The notes under the pieces are model-generated. The model did no database searches. It had not been told where the DNA came from and saw only the letters and a program-made list of their open reading frames with translations. Made by a program: the position numbers and the translations under genes. A stretch of 64,000 nucleotides of DNA from Rhabdobacter roseus (GTDB lineage Bacteria; Bacteroidota; Bacteroidia; Cytophagales; Spirosomataceae), in the NCBI RefSeq assembly GCF_014202275.1, contig NZ_JACHGF010000003.1, positions 496,001 through 560,000 on the forward strand, given 5' to 3'. This document shows positions 43,480 through 51,532 of the stretch, one piece after another (the first letter of the stretch is position 1; every line of letters starts with the position of its first letter).

Positions 43480-45198
43480 TTAATGGGAATCCCGCGTGAC
43501 GACGTCGCCCGAGCCCCCGATTAGGAAATCCATGTCGGCCCCTTCGTGCGACTGCGTGACGTGCTTGATGTACAGATTGACGTAGCCCCGGTCGTAGCCC
43601 AAATCCAGCGGCTGCCAGTTGGCGCGGCGGCGGGCCAGCTCCTCGTCGGATACGTCCAGGTGCAGGCGGCGGTTCTCCACGTCGAGCTCGATCATGTCGC
43701 CGTCCTGCACCAGCGCGAAGGTACCTCCCACGGCGGCCTCCGGCGATACGTGCAGTACCACCGTGCCGAAGCCCGTACCGCTCATGCGGCCGTCGGAGAT
43801 GCGTACCATGTCCATCACGCCTTTTTCCAGCAATCGCTTCGGAATCGACATGTTGCCTACTTCGGGCATACCAGGGTACCCTTTGGGCCCCACGTTTTTC
43901 AGCACTAGCACTGAGTTCTCATCCATTTCCAGGTTGGGGTCGTCGAGGCGGGCCTTGTAGTGGTCGATGTCCTCAAAAACGATAGCCGGGCCGCGGTGCT
44001 GCATGAGCTCGGGCTTGAGCGAAGCAGAGGGCTTCAGGACCGCGCCGTTTTCGGCCAGGTTGCCTTTCACCACCACCAGCCCTGTGAGCTCCTTCACGGG
44101 TTTTTCCAGCGAACCGATCACTTCCGGGTCAAAGCACTCGGCCGTGGCGCAGTTTTCGGCCACGGTTTTGCCGTTCACCGTGATGATGTCTCCGTGAATC
44201 CGGGAAAGCATTTCTTTGATCACCACCGGCAGGCCCCCCGCATAGTAGAAGTCTTCCATAAAGTACCCTCCGGAGGGCTGCAGGTTGACGAGCAGGGGTA
44301 CTTGCGCCGACAGCCGATCAAAGTCGTCCAGGTTGAGCTCTACCCCAATGCGGCCGGCAATGGCCAGCAGGTGAATCACGAAGTTGGTAGAGCCGCCGAT
44401 GGCGGCGTTGAGCATGATGGCGTTTTCGAAAGCCTGGCGGGTAAGTACCTGCGAGAGGCGCAGGTCTTCTTTCACCATGTCCACGATCCGGCGGCCCGAC
44501 AAGTGCGCAATGACCTTGCGGCGCGAGTCCGCTGCCGGAATGGCCGCGTTTTCGGGCAGCGTCAGGCCCAGCGCCTCCACCATACAGGCCATGGTAGAAG
44601 CGGTACCCATCACGGCGCAGTGGCCGCTGCTGCGGCACATGCAGGCTTCGGCGGTGGTGAGTTCATCCTGCGAAATCTGCCCCTGCCGGTAGGCTTCGCT
44701 AAACCGCCACACGTCGCTGGTACCGATGGTTTTTCCGCGGTACCTGCCCGTGAGCATGGGCCCGCCGGATACCACAATGGTGGGGATGTCCACGCTGCTG
44801 GCGCCCATCACCAGCGAGGGGGTTGTTTTGTCGCAGCCGCAAAGCAGCACCACCCCGTCGATGGGGTTGGCCCGGATGGATTCCTCCACGTCCATGCTCG
44901 CCAGGTTGCGGTAGAGCATGGCGGTGGGCTTGATGAGCGTTTCGCCCAGCGACATCACCGGAAACTCCAGCGGAAAGCCCCCGGCTTCCCACACGCCCCG
45001 CTTCACCGATTCGGCCAGTTCACGAAAGTGCCCGTTGCAAGGCGTGAGCTCCGAAAAGGTGTTACAAATCCCGATCACGGGCCGACCTTCAAATTCGTCG
45101 GCCGGAAAACCCTGGTTTTTCATCCAGGCCCGGTAAATAAAACCGTCTTTACCCGATTTGCCGAACCAGCCCCGGCTACGTAGTTCTTTTTTGTCCAT
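43480..45198 (-). CDS. IlvD/EDD family dehydratase (sugar-acid dehydratase type)
   Basis: 572 residues, full length. Cluster-binding cysteines are readable in GICNTFSE, LLCGCDKTTP and MCRSSGHCAVMGTAST. The sequence is closer to arabinonate/xylonate-type dehydratases than to IlvD of branched-chain amino acid synthesis, given the compact size and the N-terminal LRSRGWFGKSGKDGFIYRAW. It would turn an aldonate into a 2-keto-3-deoxy acid. With the following SDR and the nearby Gfo/Idh enzymes it fits sugar-acid catabolism. The exact substrate is inference. Confidence 0.88.
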   Translation of the reverse strand: MDKKELRSRGWFGKSGKDGFIYRAWMKNQGFPADEFEGRPVIGICNTFSELTPCNGHFRELAESVKRGVWEAGGFPLEFPVMSLGETLIKPTAMLYRNLASMDVEESIRANPIDGVVLLCGCDKTTPSLVMGASSVDIPTIVVSGGPMLTGRYRGKTIGTSDVWRFSEAYRQGQISQDELTTAEACMCRSSGHCAVMGTASTMACMVEALGLTLPENAAIPAADSRRKVIAHLSGRRIVDMVKEDLRLSQVLTRQAFENAIMLNAAIGGSTNFVIHLLAIAGRIGVELNLDDFDRLSAQVPLLVNLQPSGGYFMEDFYYAGGLPVVIKEMLSRIHGDIITVNGKTVAENCATAECFDPEVIGSLEKPVKELTGLVVVKGNLAENGAVLKPSASLKPELMQHRGPAIVFEDIDHYKARLDDPNLEMDENSVLVLKNVGPKGYPGMPEVGNMSIPKRLLEKGVMDMVRISDGRMSGTGFGTVVLHVSPEAAVGGTFALVQDGDMIELDVENRRLHLDVSDEELARRRANWQPLDLGYDRGYVNLYIKHVTQSHEGADMDFLIGGSGDVVTRDSH

Positions 45199-45416
45199 TC
45201 TGTTTGTTTCTAACTAAGGATCTGCTGATTTTACGCAGCAAATCTGGATTTTTACTAAAAAAAGATGTGTAGGTTTGGTAGTATTATTTATCTACCTTTT
45301 GGTTACTACCAGCAACCGAAGGGTAAAACTACAAGGTAAAGTATTTAATCCGCCGCTTTTAACATAGTCGGGCTATAATTCGTTATTATTTCTGTATGCA
45401 CCAGTCGAATCCTACA

Positions 45417-46667
45417 ATGAAAATTATTTTACAACTCAGCTACCTGCTTGCTTTTCTTTGTATGCTTCCTTTTTCGCGGCTTGCCGCCCAGCCCGCTACC
45501 GACGCTTTTCTCGAGAAATTATTACAACACAATCCGGATCGTTTTGGCGCTCTTCTCAAAAATCCTACGCAGTACGATATCCAGATCCTCTACACCAAAA
45601 TTGATCGTAACCGCAAAAACGAACCCCGCTTTACGACCTACCGCTACCGGGTCGACGCCAACCGGTACTTTTATCCGGCCAGTACCATCAAACTACCCGC
45701 CGTGCTGCTGGCTTTAGAAAAGCTCAACAAGCTAGGCATCGACAAGTACACGCCCATGCTTACCGACGCCGCCCGGCCCGAGCAAACGGCCGTGCGCATG
45801 GATACTACCTCGCCCGACGGCCTGCCTTCGGTGGCCCATTACGCCAAAAAAATACTCCTCGCCAGCGACAACGATGCCTTCAACCGCCTGTACGAATTCA
45901 TTGGCCAGGAGGCCTTTAACGACAGCATGCAGGCCAAGGGCTACCTCAACACCCGCGCCCTGCACCGCCTGGAGCTGGCGATGTCGGCCGAGAACAACCG
46001 CTACACCAATCCGGTCCGGTTTCTGGGAGAAGAGCAGCCGGTCTATGAGCAGCCGATGGCCTACTCCGAAAAAAACTACGCCCCCGCGGAGCCCATTCTG
46101 CGCGGCAAAGGGTACCTGAAAAACGGGGTGCTGGTCCATGAACCCTTTGATTTTACCCAAAAAAACGCCTTTGCCCTGGAAGATCAGCACGAGCTGCTGA
46201 AGGCGATCTTCTTTCCGGAACATATAGCTCCGCAAAAGCGCTTTCAGCTCACCCCCGACGACTACACCTTTCTGTATAGGTACATGTCGCAGCTGCCGAT
46301 GGAAACCGAGTACCCCGAGCACTACTCCGACGACTACCACGACAGCTACTGCAAGTTTTTGATCTTTGGCAACACCAAGAAACGAATGCCCCGCCACATC
46401 CGGCTTTTTAACAAAGTAGGTGACGCCTACGGGTACCTGCTCGACAACGCCTACATCGTGGATTTTGAGAAAGGCATCGAGTTTCTGCTATCGGCGGTCA
46501 TTTATTGCAACGAAGATCAAATCCTGAACGACAACAAGTACGATTACGATACCGTGGGATTTCCGTTCATGGAGAGTCTGGGCAAAACCATCTTCGACTA
46601 CGAGCTCCAGCGCAAACGCCGCGACCGCCCCGACCTCAGCCGCTACGAGGTAGAATACGACAAGTAG
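45417..46667 (+). CDS. Secreted serine hydrolase, class A beta-lactamase-like
   Basis: 416 residues from ATG 45417, preferred over 45396 since it begins the signal peptide directly (MKIILQLSYLLAFLCML). Penicillin-binding fold marks: YPASTIKLPAVL holds S-x-x-K, ASDNDAFN holds SDN, and FNKVGDAYG is a K-x-G box. The protein is longer than class A beta-lactamases and has an extra C-terminal stretch, so it may be a penicillin-binding-like or esterase protein. A resistance role is not shown. The 197-base spacer upstream shows no gene. Confidence 0.75.
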   Translation: MKIILQLSYLLAFLCMLPFSRLAAQPATDAFLEKLLQHNPDRFGALLKNPTQYDIQILYTKIDRNRKNEPRFTTYRYRVDANRYFYPASTIKLPAVLLALEKLNKLGIDKYTPMLTDAARPEQTAVRMDTTSPDGLPSVAHYAKKILLASDNDAFNRLYEFIGQEAFNDSMQAKGYLNTRALHRLELAMSAENNRYTNPVRFLGEEQPVYEQPMAYSEKNYAPAEPILRGKGYLKNGVLVHEPFDFTQKNAFALEDQHELLKAIFFPEHIAPQKRFQLTPDDYTFLYRYMSQLPMETEYPEHYSDDYHDSYCKFLIFGNTKKRMPRHIRLFNKVGDAYGYLLDNAYIVDFEKGIEFLLSAVIYCNEDQILNDNKYDYDTVGFPFMESLGKTIFDYELQRKRRDRPDLSRYEVEYDK

Positions 46668-46735
46668 CCCCAAGGCACCTTCCGTCTCTCCTCTTCTTGC
46701 TGGATTGATTGTTTTCAGTGTTTATAAAAAAATGT

Positions 46736-46774
46736 AGGTAGCATAAATGCAACATTGTTGCATTTATGCTACCT
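46736..46774. promoter_or_regulatory. 39-bp perfect palindrome with Fur-family core
   Basis: Arms of 19 bases (46736-46754 and 46756-46774) are exact complements around a single T at 46755. The core is TGCAACATTGTTGCA. The right arm runs into TACCTTTG (46770-46777), an exact -7 box, 66 bases before the ATG at 46843. Confidence 0.85.
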
Positions 46775-46842
46775 TTGCAACGTACCTCGCCAGGTACCTC
46801 ATTCGGGTACTTCTTTTGGATTATAAAATAGACACGACCACG

Positions 46843-47763
46843 ATGGCTCATCAACAAGACTTTGAAGTGATTATTGTAGGCGGTAGCTACGCCGGGCTGG
46901 CGGCCGCCATGACGCTGGGGCGCTCGCTGCGCAAGGTACTGGTCCTAGACAGCCAACTACCCTGCAACCGCCAAACACCCCACTCGCACAACTTCCTGAC
47001 CCACGACGGCGAAGTACCCGCCGCCATCACGGCCCGGGCTACCGAGCAGGTACTTCGCTACGACAGCGTCCAGCTCCGCTACGACAAGGCCATTGAGGCG
47101 GGCAAAGAGGGGGAAGATTTTTGGGTCAGAACGGAGTCAGGGGGTACTTTCCGGGCACCGAAAGTACTCTTTACCACGGGCGTCTGGGATCAGATGCCCG
47201 CCATCGAGGGCTTCAGCGACTGCTGGGGGATTTCGGTGCTGCACTGCCCCTACTGCCACGGCTACGAAGTAAGCCACGAGGCGCTGGGGGTACTTGCCAA
47301 CGGCGAAAAGGCCTTTGACTACGTTCGGCTGATTCACCACTGGTCGCATAACCTGGCGCTGTTTACTAACGGCCCGTCGCAGCTCACCGCCGACCAAACC
47401 CAACACCTGGATTCGCTCGGGATCGACATCGTGCAGCCGGAAGTCACGTCCGTCGTCCACGAAAATGGGTACCTCAGCAAGGTACTTTTGAGCGATGGAA
47501 GCAGCCGCGCCCTCCGGGCACTCTACGCCCATGTACCCTTCGTGCAGCACTGCGACCTGCCCGCGCAGCTGGGTTGCCAGCTCACCGAGCAAGGGTACAT
47601 CCAGATCGACGATTTTCACACTACCACGGTGCCCGGCGTGTACGCCGCCGGGGATAACACCACGCCCATGCGGGCCGTTTGGGCGGCCGTAGCGGCCGGA
47701 CACAAAGTGGGGGTTTTTATCAATACCGAGTTGATCAAAACCGGGCTATCGGAACACGCGTAG
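46843..47763 (+). CDS. FAD-dependent thioredoxin reductase-like oxidoreductase
   Basis: 306 residues from ATG 46843. An upstream in-frame start at 46747 lies inside the palindrome before the -7 box, so it is rejected. The FAD motif GGSYAGLAAAMTLG opens it. A redox pair CPYC in HCPYCHGYEVS resembles the CxxC of thioredoxin reductase-like disulfide oxidoreductases. FAD binding at the end is in GVYAAGDNTTPM. Lack of a clear second GxGxxG motif for NADPH leaves its electron donor open. Promoter palindrome places it in the putative Fur-family regulon, perhaps linking thiol redox and zinc status. Confidence 0.82.
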   Translation: MAHQQDFEVIIVGGSYAGLAAAMTLGRSLRKVLVLDSQLPCNRQTPHSHNFLTHDGEVPAAITARATEQVLRYDSVQLRYDKAIEAGKEGEDFWVRTESGGTFRAPKVLFTTGVWDQMPAIEGFSDCWGISVLHCPYCHGYEVSHEALGVLANGEKAFDYVRLIHHWSHNLALFTNGPSQLTADQTQHLDSLGIDIVQPEVTSVVHENGYLSKVLLSDGSSRALRALYAHVPFVQHCDLPAQLGCQLTEQGYIQIDDFHTTTVPGVYAAGDNTTPMRAVWAAVAAGHKVGVFINTELIKTGLSEHA

Positions 47764-47784
47764 GGGTACTTTGTGGCTAAAAAA

Positions 47785-47824
47785 AACTACTTTCCGGATG
47801 TACCCATGCATCCGGAAAGTAGTT
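47785..47824. terminator. Bidirectional terminator
   Basis: Perfect 16-bp inverted repeat (47785-47800 with 47809-47824), loop 8, with A/T on both sides, between genes ending at 47763 and 47866. Confidence 0.9.
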
Positions 47825-47865
47825 CATCAGCGTGTTATTTTTGCTAATGCATACTCCACGGCCGG

Positions 47866-49590
47866 CTATTTCTGGAGGGTCTCAAAGTCTTCCACAGATC
47901 CAGATCCGTTTAGCACCGAAAGCTTTTTTCTCGTCGAACTATTTTTAGTCTCTATGACCAAAACGTACTCGCCATCCTGAATTTTTATTTTCAAAAACCT
48001 TTCATTGCCGTACTTTACAAAACAGGGCAATGGATCATTCACCAGCTGGTATTCTTTCAATAGATATACTTTCACCAGCCGGGAATCCAGAGCACTATCA
48101 CTTGGCACATCAAGGCTAATGTTGATCTCGGACCTGTTTTTATCCGAAAGAATGATTTCTTCCGTTTTAGTATTATTGATCAGATACAGGTCGTTTGCAA
48201 ACGGCGCGGGTCTTTTGGGCGTTACGAGTAGTACTTCCGAAGAATCTTGCTGGTTACCTACCCTATAACCAAAATACCGCTCCTGATTAATGGTGAGTGG
48301 GTTTATGCCGGAAATAGTACGAAAGTAGGACGCCATCCATTTCTTTCCTTCACTTGAAGTTTCGTTGATATGAGAATGCCCCGCAAGCACTAGTACTTTG
48401 GCCGTTGGGTCTTTTTTTATTGTGCTGGTATAAATGGCACTCGCCTGCTTTTGTTCTCTATTGCCGCTATGCGTATCATAGCTGACTAAGGTATAACCGA
48501 GGTTCAGGGCTAAGCGTATGAGATTGGCCATGTGGTACTCCCGCGTATAAAAGCCCGAGCCTGCCGTCGGGAATCCTCTTTTAGTTAGCTTTTTATCCCT
48601 TTCGCCGATGGCCTCGAGCGCCAGGTATTGGTAGCCCTGTTGCCTCAGTTCAGGTAAAAGGAGCGAAACGAGCTGACGATGAGCCGGGAAAAAATGGGAT
48701 TCGTTCAGCATGGCCACTTTTTGCTTTCCTAGTAGGGACAGCAGCGTGTCCATACCAGCCACAGAATGAAAAAGCGCATTCGGAATGACGTTCGAGCTGG
48801 CAGTACTATCATTTGCCCTTTTTGAAAGCATGTTTTGAACCAGCTTGCTATCACCTAAAAAGGAATAGTAGGTAGCCAAGGTTTGGAAATAAACATCTTG
48901 GTAATCCGCATCTTGTACATAGGATTCTTCCAGCTTGAGCAAAGTATCGATCGGCGCTAGATAATTACCCATTGCTTTTTCGTTAAATACTCTTTCTGCT
49001 ACTTCAAATGGATTTTTGAGGGAATACTCCACGTAGTTTTGGGCGGACTTACTTATCGTGGACATTTCCTCGATAAGTAGGTCGGATTGCACGTTTATAT
49101 CGGCCACATCGCCTGCATTTTCCCGAAGATCACTCCAGGCTATTAAACCAATGGCGTGGGATGGCCTTAGTATGATAAACTCTTCCAGGGAATAGGTACC
49201 TTTCTTTCTGGATTCTCCTTTTAATACCTGCTCATGGAGGCTAGAAAAACCATGCTTGATATACAATGCTTTATCACTTGTAGGCAGCAGGTACCCTACG
49301 CAATGGATAAAGGGTGATATGGTGGTTTTGGCATAAAATAGTTTTGTACTTCGGCTGGGCCAAAAAGTAGACTGCTTGTACTCTTTAAAACGAGGGGATA
49401 GTCTTGAAGAAAAAGTATAATCACCGAAGAACGCCATGCTGGTATTGATAGCCGCATTTGAATAGTGATTCATGTACCCCTGGTGAATTTTATTAGCTTT
49501 TTGAATACTGCGGCTGTATCTACACGAGGTAAAGACTTGGGAGCTAAGGCCCCAGATTAAAAATACCCCTGCGATTCGCGCTAATTTCAT
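47866..49590 (-). CDS. Lipoprotein with ChaN/EreA-like domain
   Basis: 574 residues. N-terminal signal with FTSC lipobox. The middle, about residues 290-430, looks like the ChaN/EreA/TIKI superfamily: KVAMLNESHFFPAHRQ, then QYLALEAIGERD and VLVLAGHSHINE, with the E and H residues expected of the catalytic or metal site. Members of this group bind heme or cleave peptides or esters. The N-terminal and C-terminal parts are not recognised. Base composition is more AT-rich and GTAC less dense (about 13 in 1.7 kb) than the neighbours, suggesting later arrival. Function uncertain. Confidence 0.6.
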   Translation of the reverse strand: MKLARIAGVFLIWGLSSQVFTSCRYSRSIQKANKIHQGYMNHYSNAAINTSMAFFGDYTFSSRLSPRFKEYKQSTFWPSRSTKLFYAKTTISPFIHCVGYLLPTSDKALYIKHGFSSLHEQVLKGESRKKGTYSLEEFIILRPSHAIGLIAWSDLRENAGDVADINVQSDLLIEEMSTISKSAQNYVEYSLKNPFEVAERVFNEKAMGNYLAPIDTLLKLEESYVQDADYQDVYFQTLATYYSFLGDSKLVQNMLSKRANDSTASSNVIPNALFHSVAGMDTLLSLLGKQKVAMLNESHFFPAHRQLVSLLLPELRQQGYQYLALEAIGERDKKLTKRGFPTAGSGFYTREYHMANLIRLALNLGYTLVSYDTHSGNREQKQASAIYTSTIKKDPTAKVLVLAGHSHINETSSEGKKWMASYFRTISGINPLTINQERYFGYRVGNQQDSSEVLLVTPKRPAPFANDLYLINNTKTEEIILSDKNRSEINISLDVPSDSALDSRLVKVYLLKEYQLVNDPLPCFVKYGNERFLKIKIQDGEYVLVIETKNSSTRKKLSVLNGSGSVEDFETLQK

Positions 49591-49798
49591 AGGTAACAGA
49601 CTGGGATTGGCTTTACAAAATGCAGGCGCAATATAACTAATATTTTAGTTTTTCTTATAGCAAGCGCATTCCATGACTTTCGGGACTTGCCCCGAGCAAC
49701 CAGAAAAAAGGAGTCGGGTCGGCGGGCTTAGATATCCAGGGACAAGAAAGCACCTCTGGGAAGCTGCATGGGAAGTACTATGACTCTTATTTATAAAA

Positions 49799-49833
49799 AA
49801 AGTCCCCCATTCCGAGTCGAAATGGGGGACTTT
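49799..49833 (-). terminator. Terminator for the MerC gene
   Basis: Perfect 13-bp inverted repeat (49799-49811 with 49821-49833) with T run in the minus-strand direction, 34 bases past the stop of 49868-50278. The rest of the 49591-49867 gap is otherwise empty. Confidence 0.85.
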
Positions 49834-49867
49834 AAGTACGGCTAAAGTACCTTAACAAAGTACCTGC

Positions 49868-50278
49868 TTAGGATATTTTCATGGGAGTGCGCGACGACCA
49901 CTGGCGCGGAGCCCACCGGCAAAAGTACAGATTGAGGCCGTGCCCAAGTACCAGCAGGCCGGAACCCAGGTACCCCAGCCAGGCAAAAACGCGGCCATGC
50001 TCTTCCAGAACCAGGGAGACCGAAAAAAGGAGGTAAGCCGCCCAAAGTACATTCTTGAGCCATTTGGCCTCGTGCGAGCGCGTGGCGTAGTATACGGCCA
50101 GGCCGTTGACCAGAATAAAAAGATAATCGAGCGGGATGCTGCCTACGTGGGCTTCGTGCTCCACGAGCAGTGAAGAGCCAACGGCCAGGGCGGGCGTGAC
50201 CAGGCAGTGCACCAAGCAAAGTACTGACCCTACTATACCCAGGTAATCGGCGCGTCTATGGGGATGATGTGTAATCAT
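49868..50278 (-). CDS. MerC-domain inner-membrane protein
   Basis: 136 residues, four helices. The MerC Cys pair is C-L-V-H-C (SVLCLVHCLVTP) as in the 31980 copy (C-V-V-H-C). His-rich N-terminus (ITHHPHRR) and a Cys in the last helix (YFCRWAP). It diverges from the Fur-family gene with a perfect box between them, so it is probably controlled by that regulator. Two MerC proteins in two metal loci without mercury-resistance genes argue for a role in zinc or similar ions. Confidence 0.75.
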   Translation of the reverse strand: MITHHPHRRADYLGIVGSVLCLVHCLVTPALAVGSSLLVEHEAHVGSIPLDYLFILVNGLAVYYATRSHEAKWLKNVLWAAYLLFSVSLVLEEHGRVFAWLGYLGSGLLVLGHGLNLYFCRWAPRQWSSRTPMKIS

Positions 50279-50327
50279 AAGCTACTAACGGAATGATTCG
50301 GCAAAGGTACTAGGAAACTATATGATC

Positions 50328-50342
50328 TGCAACACTGTTGCA
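50328..50342. promoter_or_regulatory. Candidate Fur-family operator between MerC and the regulator
   Basis: TGCAACACTGTTGCA is a perfect 7-1-7 palindrome. For the MerC gene the -7 box is TACCTTTG (complement of 50302-50309), so the site covers its -33 region. It is 90 bases before the regulator ATG, allowing autoregulation. Confidence 0.75.
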
Positions 50343-50432
50343 TGGTAAATGATTCAAACCCTTGGCTACTCTTTATATTTTTTAAAGTAAAAATAGTAGC
50401 TTTACCTGGCAAAAGGCTCGATCCTGAACAAC

Positions 50433-50849
50433 ATGGAACAATTCGTAGCAGATACCTTAAAAGATCATAATCTTCGTACCACTACCTGCCGCACGGAGGT
50501 ACTGGGTACTTTTCTGAACAAAGAGGTGGCGCTTTCGCACGGTGATCTGGAAGGAGCGCTGGGCGATCAGTTCGACCGGGTGACGATTTACCGTACGCTC
50601 AAAACTTTTTTGGAGAAAGGCATTATCCACAAAGTACTGGACGACGAAGGCGTTCGCTACGCACTTTGCAAAGATCGCTGCACGGAGCACGATCACCACC
50701 ACGATCATATTCACTTCAAATGCACCAACTGCGGGCAGACCAACTGCCTGGAGAACGTGCACATTCCGGCCGTACAACTACCCGACGGCTACCGCGCCAA
50801 CGAGCTGAACCTGCTGATTCAGGGGCGCTGCCCGGAGTGCGTGGCCTAA
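50433..50849 (+). CDS. Fur-family metalloregulator, probably zinc-responsive
   Basis: 138 residues. Winged-helix domain about 1-75 with DQFDRVTIYRTLKTFLEKGII, the Fur DNA-recognition helix. Metal sites: TEHDHHHDHIHFKC (about 84-97) and two CxxC pairs, C97/C100 and C133/C136, giving the structural zinc of the Fur family. The dense His run favours Zur or another zinc sensor over iron Fur, which is inference. A perfect operator-like palindrome lies upstream, and five more sit before metal-related genes in the window. Confidence 0.85.
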   Translation: MEQFVADTLKDHNLRTTTCRTEVLGTFLNKEVALSHGDLEGALGDQFDRVTIYRTLKTFLEKGIIHKVLDDEGVRYALCKDRCTEHDHHHDHIHFKCTNCGQTNCLENVHIPAVQLPDGYRANELNLLIQGRCPECVA

Positions 50850-50858
50850 GCCAAAAAG

Positions 50859-50899
50859 AAAGCCCGATCACGGCCAAAGTACCTGCCGGATCGGGCTTT
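50859..50899. terminator. Bidirectional terminator
   Basis: Perfect 11-bp inverted repeat (50859-50869 with 50889-50899), T run following, between the regulator (ends 50849) and the convergent lipoprotein (ends 50917). Confidence 0.85.
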
Positions 50900-50916
50900 T
50901 TTATAACTCTGAGTGG

Positions 50917-51483
50917 CTACTGCACCGTGAGGTTAAAAGTCAGGTTGACGTCGTCGCTTCCGGGGCCGGGCGTACCATCTTTCACCGCTACGCCACCAAC
51001 CGGGGCCTGGTGCCGAAGCTGTACTTTAAAGGTACCCGTGCCGGCGTTTCCGGTCCGGGTGGTGCCGGTTAAGCCCACGGGCAATCCCCGGGCATCCTGG
51101 TCTCCGTAGGTATAGGTGAGCAGACCCGTGGGGCTCGTAGTGAACACAAACAAGTGCTCTTCCTTCTTTTCTTCAATTTCTTGGGTAATTTCCTCGATGG
51201 GCGTTTTGCTTTCGTCCAGCAGCTCAATCTCCAGGGTGTAGGTGGTGTTGGCCTTCAGCGTGATGGCATCAAACTGCGTGGGCGGGTTCCCACCTTCTCC
51301 GTCCGGATCGCGCCAGGCAAAGCTAACGGGCGTAGTAGTACCCTGCTGCGTAAAATGCAGCCGTACCGTCGTAATGAGCTCATTGGGATCTTCCGGCTCG
51401 GGGTTATCGGCGTTTTTACATTGGCTAAAAAGTACCGTAGCACCCAGCATAAGTACCCAGCTCAGTTTTTGGTTCATCTTCAT
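50917..51483 (-). CDS. Lipoprotein paired with TonB receptor
   Basis: 188 residues. Lipobox LFSQC (about C22). Mature part: an acidic start (NADNPEPEDPNELI), a beta-sandwich-like pattern with FAWRDPDGEGGNPP and ITQEIEEKKEEHLFVF. Small lipoproteins of this kind commonly sit beside ZnuD-like TonB receptors in Bacteroidota. It is 49 bases downstream of the 51533 receptor on the same strand, so it is likely co-transcribed and controlled by the same box. I do not know its role; binding the receptor or its ligand is plausible. Confidence 0.75.
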   Translation of the reverse strand: MKMNQKLSWVLMLGATVLFSQCKNADNPEPEDPNELITTVRLHFTQQGTTTPVSFAWRDPDGEGGNPPTQFDAITLKANTTYTLEIELLDESKTPIEEITQEIEEKKEEHLFVFTTSPTGLLTYTYGDQDARGLPVGLTGTTRTGNAGTGTFKVQLRHQAPVGGVAVKDGTPGPGSDDVNLTFNLTVQ

Positions 51484-51532
51484 GGTTTCTCCGTTTATTG
51501 AATTGGTTATATAGTTATTTAGTCACTCTTTT

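Noticed and set aside
43960-45183. 407-codon open frame antisense to the IlvD/EDD dehydratase
   Set aside because: Mirror of a full-length conserved enzyme; no domain, promoter or start context.
45417-46667. Antibiotic-resistance beta-lactamase
   Set aside because: The active-site motifs are those of the wider serine hydrolase/PBP group and the length is unusual; no evidence of resistance.
46747-46842. Upstream ATG extending the FAD oxidoreductase by 32 codons
   Set aside because: It lies within the 39-bp palindrome and before the -7 box, so it would not be transcribed.
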